Position numbers and translations under genes: made by a program
The notes under the pieces: generated by a model
The model's database searches: none
Told to the model about the DNA's origin: nothing
What the model saw: only the letters and a program-made list of their open reading frames with translations
In this document: one piece after another, positions 1 to 13,355 of the stretch
How the letters are laid out: each line of letters begins with the position of its first letter
Numbering within the stretch: the stretch's first letter is position 1
Assembly (NCBI GenBank): GCA_023053545.1
Contig: JAKZAN010000072.1
Span: 1 to 64,000 of the forward strand
Reading direction: 5' to 3'
Length of the DNA: 64,000 bases
DNA from: Lepidurus packardi
Lineage: Eukaryota; Arthropoda; Branchiopoda; Notostraca; Triopsidae

Positions 1-2202
1 TTCAACGAAATTTCCTTGAAATTTGCTTGTAATTTTACCTGAAATTTCAATGAAATTTCCTTGAAATTTGCTTGTAATTTTACCTGAAATTTCCTCAAAA
101 TCTTATTGAAATTACACTGAAATTTCATTGCAATTTCGTTGAAATATGCTTGTAATTTTACCTGAAATTTCCTCGAAATCTTATTGAAATTTCCTTGAAA
201 TTTGCTTGTAATTTTACCTGAAATTTCCTCGAAATCTTATTGAAATTAAACAGAAATTTCATTGAAATTTCGTTGAAATATGCTTGTAATTTTACATGAA
301 ATTTCAATGAAATTTGCTTGTAATTTTACCTGAAATTTCCTCAAAATCTTATTGAAATTACACTGAAATTTCATTGAAATTTCGTTGAAATATGCTTGTA
401 ATTTTACCTGAAATATCCTTGAAATCTTTTTGAAATACACTGAAATTTCATTGAAATTTCGTTGAAATATGCTTGTAATTTTACCTGAAATTTCAACGAA
501 ATTTCCTCGAAATTTGCTTGTAATTTTACCTGAAATTTCAATGAAATTTCCTTGAAATTTGCTTGTAATTTTACCTGAAATTTCCTTCAAATTTGCTTGT
601 AATTTTACCTGAAATTTCCTCGAAATCTTTTTGAAATTACACTGAAATTTCATTGAAATTTCGTTGAAATATGATTGTAATTTTACCTGAAATTTCAATG
701 AAATTCCTTGAAATTTGCTTGTAATTTTACCTGAAATTTCCTTCAAATTTGCTTGTAATTTTACCTGAAATTTCCTCGAAATCTTATTGAAATTACACTG
801 AAATTTCATTGAAATTTCGTTGAAATATGCTTGTAATTTTACCTGAAATTTCAATGAAATTTCCTTGAAAATTGATTGTAATTTTACCTGAAATTTCCTT
901 CAAATTTGCTTGTAATTTTGCCTGAAATTTCCTCGAAATATTATTGAAATTACACGGAAATTTCATTGAAATTTCGTTGAAATATGCTTGTAATTTTACC
1001 TGAAATTTCAATGAAATTTCCTTGAAATATGCTTGTAATTTTACCTGAAATTTCCTCGAAATCTTATTGAAATTACACTGAAATTTTATTGAAATTTCGT
1101 TGAAATATGCCTGTAATTTTACCTGAAATTTCAATGAAATTTCTTTGAAATTTGCTTGTAATTTTACCTGAAATTTCCTCGAAATCTTATTGAAATTACA
1201 CTGAAATTTCATTGAAATTTCGTTGAAATATGCTTGTAATTTTACCTAAAATTTCAATGAAATTGCCTTGAAATTTGCTTGTAATTTTACCTGAAATTTC
1301 CTCGAAATCTTATTGAAATTACACTGAAATTTCATTGAAATTTCGTTGAAATATGCTTGTAATTTTACCTGAAATTTCAATGAAATTTCCTTGAAATGTG
1401 CTTGTAATTTTACCTGAAATTTCCTCGAAATGTTATTGAAATTACACTGAAATCTCATTGAAATTTCTTTGAAATATGCTTGTAATTTTACCTGAAATTT
1501 CAATGAAATTTTGTTGAAATTTGATTGTAATTTTACCTGAAATTTCCATGAAATTTGCTTGTAATTTTACCTGAAATTTCCTCGAAATCTTATTGAAATT
1601 ACACTGAAATTTCATTAAAATTTCGTTGAAATATGCTTGTAATTTTACCTGAAATTTCAATGAAATTTCCTAGAAATTTGCTGGTAATTTTACCTGAAAT
1701 TTCCTCGAAATCTTATTGAAATTACACTGAAATTTCGTTGAAATTTCGTTGAAATATGCTTCTAATTTTACCTAAATTTTCTCGAAATCTTATTGAAATT
1801 TCCTTGAAATTTGCTTGTAATTTTACCTGAAATTTCCTCGAAATCTTATTGAAATTACACTGAAATTTCATTGAAATTTCGTTGACATTTGATTGTAATT
1901 TTACCTGAAATTGCCTTGAAATTTGCTTGTAATTTTACCTGAAATTTCCTCGAAATCTTATTGAAATTACACTGAAATTTCATTGAAATTTCGTTGAAAT
2001 ATGCTTGTAATTTTACCTGAAATTTCAATGAAATTTCGTTGAAATTTGCTTGTAATTTTACCTGAAATTTCAATGAAATTTCCTTGAAATTTGCTTGTAA
2101 TTTTACCTGAAAATTCCTTCAAATTTGCTTGTAATTTTACCTGAAATTTCCTTCAAATTTGCTTGTAATTTTACCTGAAATTTCCTCGAAATCTTATTGA
2201 AA
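1..2202. repeat. Array A, left mixed segment
   Basis: This segment mixes 78-bp and 45-bp blocks with shorter blocks, including one of two 11-mers plus the 12-mer in which GAAATTTCCTT is followed by CAAATTTGCTT. Its first 600 bases or so match the sequence 3,578 bp downstream. A private GCAATTT change lies near 126 here and near 3,704 there, and the CAACGAAATTTCCTCG combination near 490 recurs near 4,068. Around 1,740-1,900 there are several irregular words (TTCTAATTTTACC, GACATTTG), making this one of the less homogeneous stretches of array A. No gene or regulatory element is visible. Confidence 0.8.
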
Positions 2203-3100
2203 TTACACCGAAATTTCATTGAAATTTCGTTGAAATATGCTTGTAATTTTACCTGAAATTTCCTTGAAATTAGCTTGTAATTTTACCTGAAATTTCCTAG
2301 AAATCTTATTGAAATTACACTGAAATTTCATTGAAATTTCGTTGAAATATGCTTGTAATTTTACCTGAAATTTCAATGAAATTTCCTTGAAATTTGCTAG
2401 TAATTTTACCTGAAATTTCCTCGAAATCTTATTGAAATTACACTGAAATTTCATTGAAATTTCGTAGAAATATGCTTTTAATTTTACCTGACATTTCAAT
2501 GAAATTTCCTTGAAATTTGCTTGTAATTTTACCTGAAATTTCCTCGAAATCTTATTGAAATTACACCGAAATTTCATTGAAATTTCGTTGAAATATGCTT
2601 GTAATTTTACCTGAAATTTCAATGAAATTTCCTTGAAATTTGCTTGTAATTTTACCTGAAATTTCCTTCAAATTTGCTTGTAATTTTACCTGAATTTCCT
2701 CGAAATCTTATTGAAATTACAGTGAAATTTCATTGAAATTTCGTTGAAATATGCTTGTAATTTTACCTGAAATTTCAATGAAATTTCGTTGAAATATGCT
2801 TGTAATTTTACCTGAAATTTCAATGAAATTTCGTTGATATATGCTTGCAATTTTACCTGAAACTTCAATGAAATTCCTTGAAATTTGCTTGTAATTTTAC
2901 CTGAAATTTCCTTCAAATTTGCTTGTAATTTTACCTGAAATTTCCTCGAAATCTTATTGAAATTACACTGAAATTTCATTGAAATTTCGTTGAAATATGC
3001 TTGTAATTTTAACTAAAATTTCAATGAAATTGCCTTGAAATTTGCTTGTAATTTTACCTGAAATTTCCTCGAAATCTTATTGAAATTACACTGAAATTTC
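2203..3100. repeat. Array A module shared with 12,901-13,800
   Basis: This stretch repeats at an offset of 10,698 bp. It includes the triple 123-bp unit starting at 2,289 (partner at 12,987) and the following run with a shortened GAATTTCC word and CAAATTTGCTT words. Private variants shared by both copies include CTAG in place of CTCG near 2,298, GCTAG near 2,398, TCGTAG near 2,464 and TGACATTTC near 2,490. Sharing several rare changes in the same order indicates block copying, not chance similarity of short words. Confidence 0.8.
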
Positions 3101-3283
3101 ATTGAAATTTCGTTGATATATGCTTGGAATTTTACCTGAAATTTCAATGAAATTTCCTTGAAATTTGCTTGTAACTTTACCTGAAATTTCCTTGAAATTT
3201 GCTTGTAATTTTACCTGAAATATCCTTGAAATCTTTTTGAAATTACACTGAAATTTCATTGAAATTTCGTTGAAATATGCTTG

Positions 3284-4440
3284 TTATTTTACCTGAAATT
3301 TCAACGAAATTTCCTTGAAATTTGCTTGTAATTTTACCTGAAATTTCAATGAAATTTCCTTGAAATTTTCTTGTAATTTTACCTGAAATTTCCTCAAAAT
3401 CTTATTGAAATTACACTGAAATTTCATTGAAATTTCGTTGAAATATGCTTGTAATTTTACCTGAAATTTCCTCGAAATCTTATTGAAATTACACTGAAAT
3501 TTCATTGAAATTTCGTTGAAATATGCTTGTAATTTTACCTGAAATTTCCTCGAAATCTTATTGAAATTACACTGAAATTTCATTGAAATTTCGTTGAAAT
3601 ATGCTTGTAATTTTACCTGAAATTTCAATGAAATTTCCTTGAAATTTGCTTGTAATTTTACCTGAAATTTCCTCAAAATCTTATTGAAATTACACTGAAA
3701 TTTCATTGCAATTTCGTTGAAATATGCTTGTAATTTTACCTGAAATTTCCTCGAAATCTTATTGAAATTTCCTTGAAATTTGCTTGTAATTTTACCTGAA
3801 ATTTCCTCGAAATCTTATTGAAATTACACTGAAATTTCATTGAAATTTCGTTGAAATATGCTTGTAATTTTACATGAAATTTCAATGAAATTTGCTTGTA
3901 ATTTTACCTGAAATTTCCTCAAAATCTTATTGAAATTACACTGAAATTTCATTGAAATTTCGTTGAAATATGCTTGTAATTTTACCTGAAATATCCTTGA
4001 AATCTTTTTGAAATACACTGAAATTTCATTGAAATTTCGTTGAAATATGCTTGTAATTTTACCTGAAATTTCAACGAAATTTCCTCGAAATTTGCTTGTA
4101 ATTTTACCTGAAATTTCAATGAAATTTCCTTGAAATTTGCTTGTAATTTTACCTGAAATTTCCTTCAAATTTGCTTGTAATTTTACCTGAAATTTCCTCG
4201 AAATCTTATTGAAATTACACTGAAATTTCATTGAAATTTCGTTGAAATATGCTTGTAATTTTACCTGAAATTTCAATGAAATTTCATTGGAATTTGCTTG
4301 TAATTTTACCTGAAATTTCCTCGAAATCTTATTGAAATTGCACTGAAATTTCATTGAAATTTCGTTGAAATATGCTTGTAATTTTACCTGAAATTTCAAT
4401 GAAACTTCATTGAAATTTGCTTGTAATTTTACCTGAAATT
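3284..4440. repeat. Array A module shared with 15,155-16,311
   Basis: The block recurs at an offset of 11,871 bp. Shared rare variants are TGTTATTTTACC near 3,282, GAAATTTTCTTG near 3,365, TTTCATTGCAATTTCG near 3,704 (partner near 15,575), and the CTTTTTGAAATACAC shortening near 4,003. The left part also matches the first kilobase of the window at an offset of 3,578 bp. Three positions of the window therefore carry descendants of one ancestral segment. Confidence 0.8.
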
Positions 4441-4739
4441 TCCTCGAAATCTTATTGAAATTTCCTTGAAATTTGCTTGTAATTTTACCTGAAATTTCCT
4501 CAAAATCTTATTGAAATTTCCTTGAAATTTGCTTCTAATTTTACCTGAAATTTCCTTGAAATCTTATTGAAATTACACTGAAATTTCATTGAAATTTCGT
4601 TGAAATATGCTTGTAATTTTACCTGAAATTTCCTCGAATCTTATTGAAATTTCCTTGAAATTTGCTTGTAATTTTACCTGAAATTTCCTCGAAATCTTAT
4701 TGAAATTACACTGAAATTTCATTGAAATTTCGTTGAAAT

Positions 4740-7700
4740 ATGCTTGTAATTTTACCTGAAATTTCCTCGAAATCTTATTGAAATTTCCTTGAAATTTGCT
4801 TGTAATTTTACCTGAAATTTCCTCGAAATCTTATTGAAATTACACTGAAATTTCATTGAAATTTCGTTGAAATATGCTTGTAATTTTACCTGAAATTTCA
4901 ATGAAATTTCATTGGAATTTGCTTGTAATTTTACCTGAAATTTCCTCGAAATCTTATTGAAATTGCACTGAAATTTCATTGAAATTTCGTTGAAATATGC
5001 TTGTTATTTTACCTGAAATTTCAATGAAATTTCATTGAAATTTGCTTGTAATTTTACCTGAAATTACCTCGAAATCTTATTGAAATTACACTGAAATTTC
5101 ATTGAAATTTCGTTGAAATATGTTTGTAATTTTACCTGAAATTTCAGTGAAATTTCGTTGAAATATGCTTGTAATTTTACCTGAAATTTCAATGAAATTT
5201 ACTTGAAATATGCTTGTAATTTTACCTGAAATTTCAGTGAAATTTCCTTGAAATTTCCTTGTAATTTTACTTGAAATTTCCTCGAAATCTTATTGAAATT
5301 ACACTGAAATTTCATTGAAATTTCGTTGAAATATGCTTGTAATTTTAGCTGAAATTTCAATGAAATTTCCTTGAAATTTGCTTGTAATTTTACCTGAAAT
5401 TTCCTCGAAATCTTATGGAAATTACACTGAAATTTCATTGAAATTTCGTTGAAATATGCTTGTAATTTTACCTGAAATTTCAATGAAATTTCCTTGAAAT
5501 TTGCTTGTAATTTTACCTGAAATTTCCTCAAAATCTTATTGAAATTACACTGAAATTTCATTGAAATTTCGTTGAAATATGCTTGTAATTTTACCTGAAA
5601 TTTCCTCGAAATCTTATTGAAATTACACTGAAATTTCATTGAAATTTCGTTGAAATATGCTTGTAATTTTACCTGAAATTTCAATGAAATTTCGTTGAAA
5701 TATGCTTGTAATTTTACCTGAAATTTCAATGAAATTTCCTTGAAATTTGCTTGTAATTTTACCTGAAATTTCCTCAAAATCTTATTGAAATTACACTGAA
5801 ATTTCATTGAAATTTCGTTGAAATATGCTTGTAATTTTACCTGAAATTTCCTCGAAATCTTATTGAAATTTCCTTGAAATTTGCTTGTAATTTTACCTGA
5901 AATTTCCTCGAAATCTTATTGAAATTACACTGAAATTTCATTGAAATTTCGTTGAAATATGCTTGTAATTTTACCTGAAATTTCAATGAAATTTGCTTGT
6001 AATTTTACCTGAAACTTCCTCAAAATCTTATTGAAATTACACTGAAATTTCATTGAAATTTGGTTGAAATATGCTTGTAATTTTACCTGAAATTTCAATG
6101 AAATCTTATTGAAGTTACACTGAAATTTCATTGAAATTTCGTTGTAATATGCTTGTAAATTTACCTGAAATTTCAATGAAATATCCTTGAAATTTGCTTG
6201 TAATTTAACCTGAAATTTCCTCGAAATCTTATTGAAATTACACTGAAATTTCATTGAAATTTCGTTGAAATATGCTTGTAATTTTACCTGAAATTTCAAT
6301 GAAATTTTATTGAAATTTGCTTGTAATTTTACCTGAAATTTCCTCGAAATCTTATTGAAATTACACTGAAATTTTATTGAAATTTCGTTGAAATATGCCT
6401 GTAATTTTACCTGAAATTTCAATGAAATTTCTTTGAAATTTGCTTGTAATTTTACCTGAAATTTTTTCGAAATCTTATTGAAATTTCCTTGAAATTTGCT
6501 TGTAATTTTACCTGAAATTTCCTCAAAATCTTATTGAAATTTCCTTGAAATTTGCTTGTAATTTTACCTGAAATTTCCTTGAAATCTTATTGAAATTACA
6601 CTGAAATTTCATTGAAATTTCGTTGAAATATGCTTGTAATTTTACCTGAAATTTCCTCGAATCTTATTGAAATTTCCTTGAAATTTGCTTGTAATTTTAC
6701 CTGAAATTTCCTCGAAATCTTATTGAAATTACACTGAAATTTCATTGAAATTTCGTTGAAATATGTTTGTAATTTTACCTGAAATTTCAGTGAAATTTCG
6801 TTGAAATATGCTTGTAATTTTACCTGAAATTTCAATGAAATTTACTTGAAATATGCTTGTAATTTTACCTGAAATTTCAGTGAAATTTCCTTGAAATTTG
6901 CTTGTAATTTTACTTGAAATTTCCTCGAAATCTTATTGAAATTACACTGAAATTTCATTGAAATTTCGTTGAAATATGCTTGTAATTTTAGCTGAAATTT
7001 CAATGAAATTTCCTTGAAATTTGCTTGTAATTTTACCTGAAATTTCCTCGAAATCTTATTGAAATTACACTGAAATTTCATTGAAATTTCGTTGAAATAT
7101 GCTTGTAATTTTACCTGAAATTTCAATGAAATTTCCTTGAAATTTGCTTGTAATTTTACCTGAAATTTCCTCAAAATCTTATTGAAATTACACTGAAATT
7201 TCATTGAAATTTCGTTGAAATATGCTTGTAATTTTACCTGAAATTTCCTCGAAATCTTATTGAAATTACACTGAAATTTCATTGAAATTTCGTTGAAATA
7301 TGCTTGTAATTTTACCTGAAATTTCAATGAAATTTCGTTGAAATATGCTTGTAATTTTACCTGAAATTTCAATGAAATTTCCTTGAAATTTGCTTGTAAT
7401 TTTACCTGAAATTTCCTCAAAATCTTATTGAAATTACACTGAAATTTCATTGAAATTTCGTTGAAATATGCTTGTAATTTTACCTGAAATTTCCTCGAAA
7501 TCTTATTGAAATTTCCTTGAAATTTGCTTGTAATTTTACCTGAAATTTCCTCGAAATCTTATTGAAATTACACTGAAATTTCATTGAAATTTCGTTGAAA
7601 TATGCTTGTAATTTTACCTGAAATTTCAATGAAATTTGCTTGTAATTTTACCTGAAACTTCCTCAAAATCTTATTGAAATTACACTGAAATTTCATTGAA

Positions 7701-8405
7701 ATTTGGTTGAAATATGCTTGTAATTTTACCTGAAATTTCAATGAAATCTTATTGAAGTTACACTGAAATTTCATTGAAATTTCGTTGTAATATGCTTGTA
7801 AATTTACCTGAAATTTCAATGAAATATCCTTGAAATTTGCTTGTAATTTAACCTGAAATTTCCTCGAAATCTTATTGAAATTACACTGAAATTTCATTGA
7901 AATTTCGTTGAAATATGCTTGTAATTTTACCTGAAATTTCAATGAAATTTCATTGGAATTTGCTTGTAATTTTACCTGAAATTTCCTCGAAATCTTATTG
8001 AAATTACACTGAAATTTCATTGAAATTTCGTTGAAATATGCTTGTAATTTTACCTGAAATTTCAATGAAACTTCATTGAAATTTGCTTGTAATTTTACCT
8101 GAAATTTCCTCGAAATCTTATTGAAATTTCCTTGAAATTTGCTTGTAATTTTACCTGAAATTTCCTCAAAATCTTATTGAAATTTCCTTGAAATTTGCTT
8201 GTAATTTTACCTGAAATTTCCTTGAAATCTTATTGAAATTACACTGAAATTTCATTGAAATTTCGTTGAAATATGCTTGTAATTTTACCTGAAATTTCCT
8301 CGAATCTTATTGAAATTTCCTTGAAATTTGCTTGTAATTTTACCTGAAATTTCCTCGAAATCTTATTGAAATTACACTGAAATTTCATTGAAATTTCGTT
8401 GAAAT
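4740..8405. repeat. Array A 380-bp block followed by a 1,643-bp tandem duplication
   Basis: A rare ATGTTTG change in the word usually reading ATGCTTG marks positions 5,120, 6,763, 8,786, 9,502 and 11,660. Copies of 1,643 bp run 5,120-6,762 and 6,763-8,405, both carrying the same ordered set of variants. Examples are CATTTGGTTG near 6,059 and 7,702, GAAGTTACAC near 6,113 and 7,756, and GTAAATTTACC near 6,154 and 7,797. The preceding block of about 380 bp (4,740-5,119) reappears upstream of later markers at 8,406, 9,122 and 11,280. The two 1,643-bp copies differ at scattered bases, for example ATTTTTTCG near 6,461 against ATTTCCTCG in the other copy. Confidence 0.85.
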
Positions 8406-9501
8406 ATGCTTGTAATTTTACCTGAAATTTCCTCGAAATCTTATTGAAATTTCCTTGAAATTTGCTTGTAATTTTACCTGAAATTTCCTCGAAATCTTAT
8501 TGAAATTACACTGAAATTTCATTGAAATTTCGTTGAAATATGCTTGTAATTTTACCTGAAATTTCAATGAAATTTCATTGGAATTTGCTTGTAATTTTAC
8601 CTGAAATTTCCTCGAAATCTTATTGAAATTGCACTGAAATTTCATTGAAATTTCGTTGAAATATGCTTGTAATTTTACCTGAAATTTCAATGAAATTTCA
8701 TTGAAATTTGCTTGTAATTTTACCTGAAATTACCTCGAAATCTTATTGAAATTACACTGAAATTTCATTGAAATTTCGTTGAAATATGTTTGTAATTTTA
8801 CCTGAAATTTCAGTGAAATTTCGTTGAAATATGCTTGTAATTTTACCTGAAATTTCAATGAAATTTACTTGAAATATGCTTGTAATTTTACCTGAAATTT
8901 CAGTGAAATTTCCTTGAAATTTGCTTGTAATTTTACTTGAAATTTCCTCGAAATCTTATTGAAATTACACTGAAATTTCATTGAAATTTCGTTGAAATAT
9001 GCTTGTAATTTTAGCTGAAATTTCAATGAAATTTCCTTGAAATTTGCTTGTAATTTTACCTGAAATTTCCTCGAAATCTTATTGAAATTACACTGAAATT
9101 TCATTGAAATTTCGTTGAAATATGCTTGTAATTTTACCTGAAATTTCCTCGAAATCTTATTGAAATTTCCTTGAAATTTGCTTGTAATTTTACCTGAAAT
9201 TTCCTCGAAATCTTATTGAAATTACACTGAAATTTCATTGAAATTTCGTTGAAATATGCTTGTAATTTTACCTGAAATTTCAATGAAATTTCATTGGAAT
9301 TTGCTTGTAATTTTACCTGAAATTTCCTCGAAATCTTATTGAAATTGCACTGAAATTTCATTGAAATTTCGTTGAAATATGCTTGTAATTTTACCTGAAA
9401 TTTCAATGAAATTTCATTGAAATTTGCTTGTAATTTTACCTGAAATTACCTCGAAATCTTATTGAAATTATACTGAAATTTCATTGAAATTTCGTTGAAA
9501 T
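8406..9501. repeat. Array A short duplication (716-bp offset) between the longer units
   Basis: The 380-bp block occurs at 8,406-8,785 and again at 9,122-9,501, separated by a truncated copy (8,786-9,121) of the start of the 1,643-bp unit. The offset between the marker bases is 716 bp. This looks like an unequal exchange inside the array. The truncated copy keeps the TTAGCTG variant near 9,012 that marks the start of the full unit at other sites. Confidence 0.75.
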
Positions 9502-12500
9502 ATGTTTGTAATTTTACCTGAAATTTCAGTGAAATTTCGTTGAAATATGCTTGTAATTTTACCTGAAATTTCAATGAAATTTACTTGAAATATGCTTGTA
9601 ATTTTACCTGAAATTTCAGTGAAATTTCCTTGAAATTTGCTTGTAATTTTACTTGAAATTTCCTCGAAATCTTATTGAAATTACACTGAAATTTCATTGA
9701 AATTTCGTTGAAATATGCTTGTAATTTTAGCTGAAATTTCAATGAAATTTCCTTGAAATTTGCTTGTAATTTTACCTGAAATTTCCTCGAAATTTTATTG
9801 AAATTACACTGAAATTTCATTGAAATTTCGTTGAAATATGCTTGTAATTTTACCTGAAATTTCAATGAAATTTCCTTGAAATTTGCTTGTAATTTTACCT
9901 GAAATTTCCTCAAAATCTTATTGAAATTACACTGAAATTTCATTGAAATTTCGTTGAAATATGCTTGTAATTTTACCTGAAATTTCCTCGAAATCTTATT
10001 GAAATTACACTGAAATTTCATTGAAATTTCGTTGAAATATGCTTGTAATTTTACCTGAAATTTCAATGAAATTTCGTTGAAATATGCTTGTAATTTTACC
10101 TGAAATTTCAATGAAATTTCCTTGAAATTTGCTTGTAATTTTACCTGAAATTTCCTCAAAATCTTATTGAAATTACACTGAAATTTCATTGAAATTACAC
10201 TGAAATTTCATTGAAATTTCGTTGAAATATGCTTGTAATTTTACCTGAAATTTCCTCGAAATCTTATTGAAATTTCCTTGAAATTTGCTTGTAATTTTAC
10301 CTGAAATTTCCTCGAAATCTTATTGAAATTACACTGAAATTTCATTGAAATTTCGTTGAAATATGCTTGTAATTTTACCTGAAATTTCAATGAAATTTGC
10401 TTGTAATTTTACCTGAAACTTCCTCAAAATCTTATTGAAATTACACTGAAATTTCATTGAAATTTGGTTGAAATATGCTTGTAATTTTACCTGAAATTTC
10501 AATGAAATCTTATTGAAGTTACACTGAAATTTCATTGAAATTTCGTTGTAATATGCTTGTAAATTTACCTGAAATATCAATGAAATATCCTTGAAATTTG
10601 CTTGTAATTTAACCTGAAATTTCCTCGAAATCTTATTGAAATTACACTGAAATTTCATTGAAATTTCGTTGAAATATGCTTGTAATTTTACCTGAAATTT
10701 CAATGAAATTTCATTGGAATTTGCTTGTAATTTTACCTGAAATTTCCTCGAAATCTTATTGAAATTACACCGAAATTTCATTGAAATTTCGTTGAAATAT
10801 GCTTGTAATTTTACCTGAAATTTCCTTGAAATTAGCTTGTAATTTTACCTGAAATTTCCTAGAAATCTTATTGAAATTACACTGAAATTTCATTGAAATT
10901 TCGTTGAAATATGCTTGTAATTTTACCTGAAATTTCAATGAAATTTCCTTGAAATTTGCTAGTAATTTTACCTGAAATTTCCTCGAAATCTTATTGAAAT
11001 TACACTGAAATTTCATTGAAATTTCGTAGAAATATGCTTGTAATTTTACCTGACATTTCAATGAAATTTCCTTGAAATTTGCTTGTAATTTTACCTGAAA
11101 TTTCCTCGAAATCTTATTGAAATTACACCGAAATTTCATTGAAATTTCGTTGAAATATGCTTGTAATTTTACCTGAAATTTCAATGAAATTTCCTTGAAA
11201 TTTGCTTGTAATTTTACCTGAAATTTCCTCGAAATCTTATTGAAATTACACTGAAATTTCATTGAAATTTCGTTGAAATATGCTTGTAATTTTACCTGAA
11301 ATTTCCTCGAAATCTTATTGAAATTTCCTTGAAATTTGCTTGTAATTTTACCTGAAATTTCCTCGAAATCTTATTGAAATTACACTGAAATTTCATTGAA
11401 ATTTCGTTGAAATATGCTTGTAATTTTACCTGAAATTTCAATGAAATTTCATTGGAATTTGCTTGTAATTTTACCTGAAATTTCCTCGAAATCTTATTGA
11501 AATTGCACTGAAATTTCATTGAAATTTCGTTGAAATATGCTTGTAATTTTACCTGAAATTTCAATGAAATTTCATTGAAATTTGCTTGTAATTTTACCTG
11601 AAATTACCTCGAAATCTTATTGAAATTATACTGAAATTTCATTGAAATTTCGTTGAAATATGTTTGTAATTTTACCTGAAATTTCAGTGAAATTTCGTTG
11701 AAATATGCTTGTAATTTTACCTGAAATTTCAATGAAATTTACTTGAAATATGCTTGTAATTTTACCTGAAATTTCAGTGAAATTTCCTTGAAATTTGCTT
11801 GTAATTTTACTTGAAATTTCCTCGAAATCTTATTGAAATTACACTGAAATTTCATTGAAATTTCGTTGAAATATGCTTGTAATTTTAGCTGAAATTTCAA
11901 TGAAATTTCCTTGAAATTTGCTTGTAATTTTACCTGAAATTTCCTCGAAATTTTATTGAAATTACACTGAAATTTCATTGAAATTTCGTTGAAATATGCT
12001 TGTAATTTTACCTGAAATTTCAATGAAATTTCCTTGAAATTTGCTTGTAATTTTACCTGAAATTTCCTCAAAATCTTATTGAAATTACACTGAAATTTCA
12101 TTGAAATTTCGTTGAAATATGCTTGTAATTTTACCTGAAATTTCCTCGAAATCTTATTGAAATTACACTGAAATTTCATTGAAATTTCGTTGAAATATGC
12201 TTGTAATTTTACCTGAAATTTCAATGAAATTTCGTTGAAATATGCTTGTAATTTTACCTGAAATTTCAATGAAATTTCCTTGAAATTTGCTTGTAATTTT
12301 ACCTGAAATTTCCTCAAAATCTTATTGAAATTACACTGAAATTTCATTGAAATTTCGTTGAAATATGCTTGTAATTTTACCTGAAATTTCCTCGAAATCT
12401 TATTGAAATTTCCTTGAAATTTGCTTGTAATTTTACCTGAAATTTCCTCGAAATCTTATTGAAATTACAATGAAATTTCATTGAAATTTCGTTGAAATAT

Positions 12501-13355
12501 GCTTGTAATTTTACTTGAAATTTCAATGAAATTTGCTTGTAATTTTACCTGAAACTTCCTCAAAATCTTATTGAAATTACACTGAAATTTCATTGAAATT
12601 TGGTTGAAATATGCTTGTAATTTTACCTGAAATTTCAATGAAATCTTATTGAAGTTACACTGAAATTTCATTGAAATTTCGTTGTAATATGCTTGTAAAT
12701 TTACCTGAAATATCAATGAAATATCCTTGAAATTTGCTTGTAATTTAACCTGAAATTTCCTCGAAATCTTATTGAAATTACACTGAAATTTCATTGAAAT
12801 TTCGTTGAAATATGCTTGTAATTTTACCTGAAATTTCAATGAAATTTCATTGGAATTTGCTTGTAATTTTACCTGAAATTTCCTCGAAATCTTATTGAAA
12901 TTACACCGAAATTTCATTGAAATTTCGTTGAAATATGCTTGTAATTTTACCTGAAATTTCCTTGAAATTAGCTTGTAATTTTACCTGAAATTTCCTAGAA
13001 ATCTTATTGAAATTACACTGAAATTTCATTGAAATTTCGTTGAAATATGCTTGTAATTTTACCTGAAATTTCAATGAAATTTCCTTGAAATTTGCTAGTA
13101 ATTTTACCTGAAATTTCCTCGAAATCTTATTGAAATTACACTGAAATTTCATTGAAATTTCGTAGAAATATGCTTGTAATTTTACCTGACATTTCAATGA
13201 AATTTCCTTGAAATTTGCTTGTAATTTTACCTGAAATTTCCTCGAAATCTTATTGAAATTACACCGAAATTTCATTGAAATTTCGTTGAAATATGCTTGT
13301 AATTTTACCTGAAATTTCAATGAAATTTCCTTGAAATTTGCTTGTAATTTTACCT
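9062..13355. repeat. Array A tandem duplication of 2,158 bp
   Basis: Copy 1 spans 9,062-11,219 (2,158 bp) and copy 2 spans 11,220-13,355 (2,136 bp). The 22-bp difference is explained by two extra 11-bp words in copy 1 near 10,190-10,211. Diagnostic variants shared only by these copies include AAATTATACTG (9,470 and 11,628), the TTTTATTG word (9,793 and 11,951) and the AATATCAATG word (near 10,571 and 12,709). Each copy contains a version of the 1,643-bp unit, the triple 123-bp module and the 380-bp block, so the duplication was assembled from pre-existing higher-order parts. Boundaries are approximate because neighbouring words are so similar. Confidence 0.85.
10851..11219. repeat. Clear example of the 123-bp higher-order unit of array A (three copies in tandem)
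   Basis: Three 123-bp units start at 10,851, 10,974 and 11,097. Each contains a 78-bp block (words ending CTC, ATT, ACT, CATT, CGTT, GCTT, then the 12-mer) followed by a 45-bp block (words ending CAAT, CCTT, GCTT, then the 12-mer). In the middle copy the boundaries are 10,974-11,051 (78 bp) and 11,052-11,096 (45 bp). The three copies differ by point changes, for example CTAG for CTCG near 10,860, GCTAG for GCTTG near 10,970 and GACATTTC at 11,052. The same triple unit with the same private changes recurs at 2,289 and 12,987, so this module was copied as a block. Confidence 0.9.

Noticed and set aside
11145-11161. Resemblance of TTTCGTTGAAATATGCT in array A to the CENP-B box
   Set aside because: The first half (TTCG and the central A) fits, but the second half lacks the required CGGG; only about six of nine core positions agree. 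With many A+T-rich words, a half match is expected.
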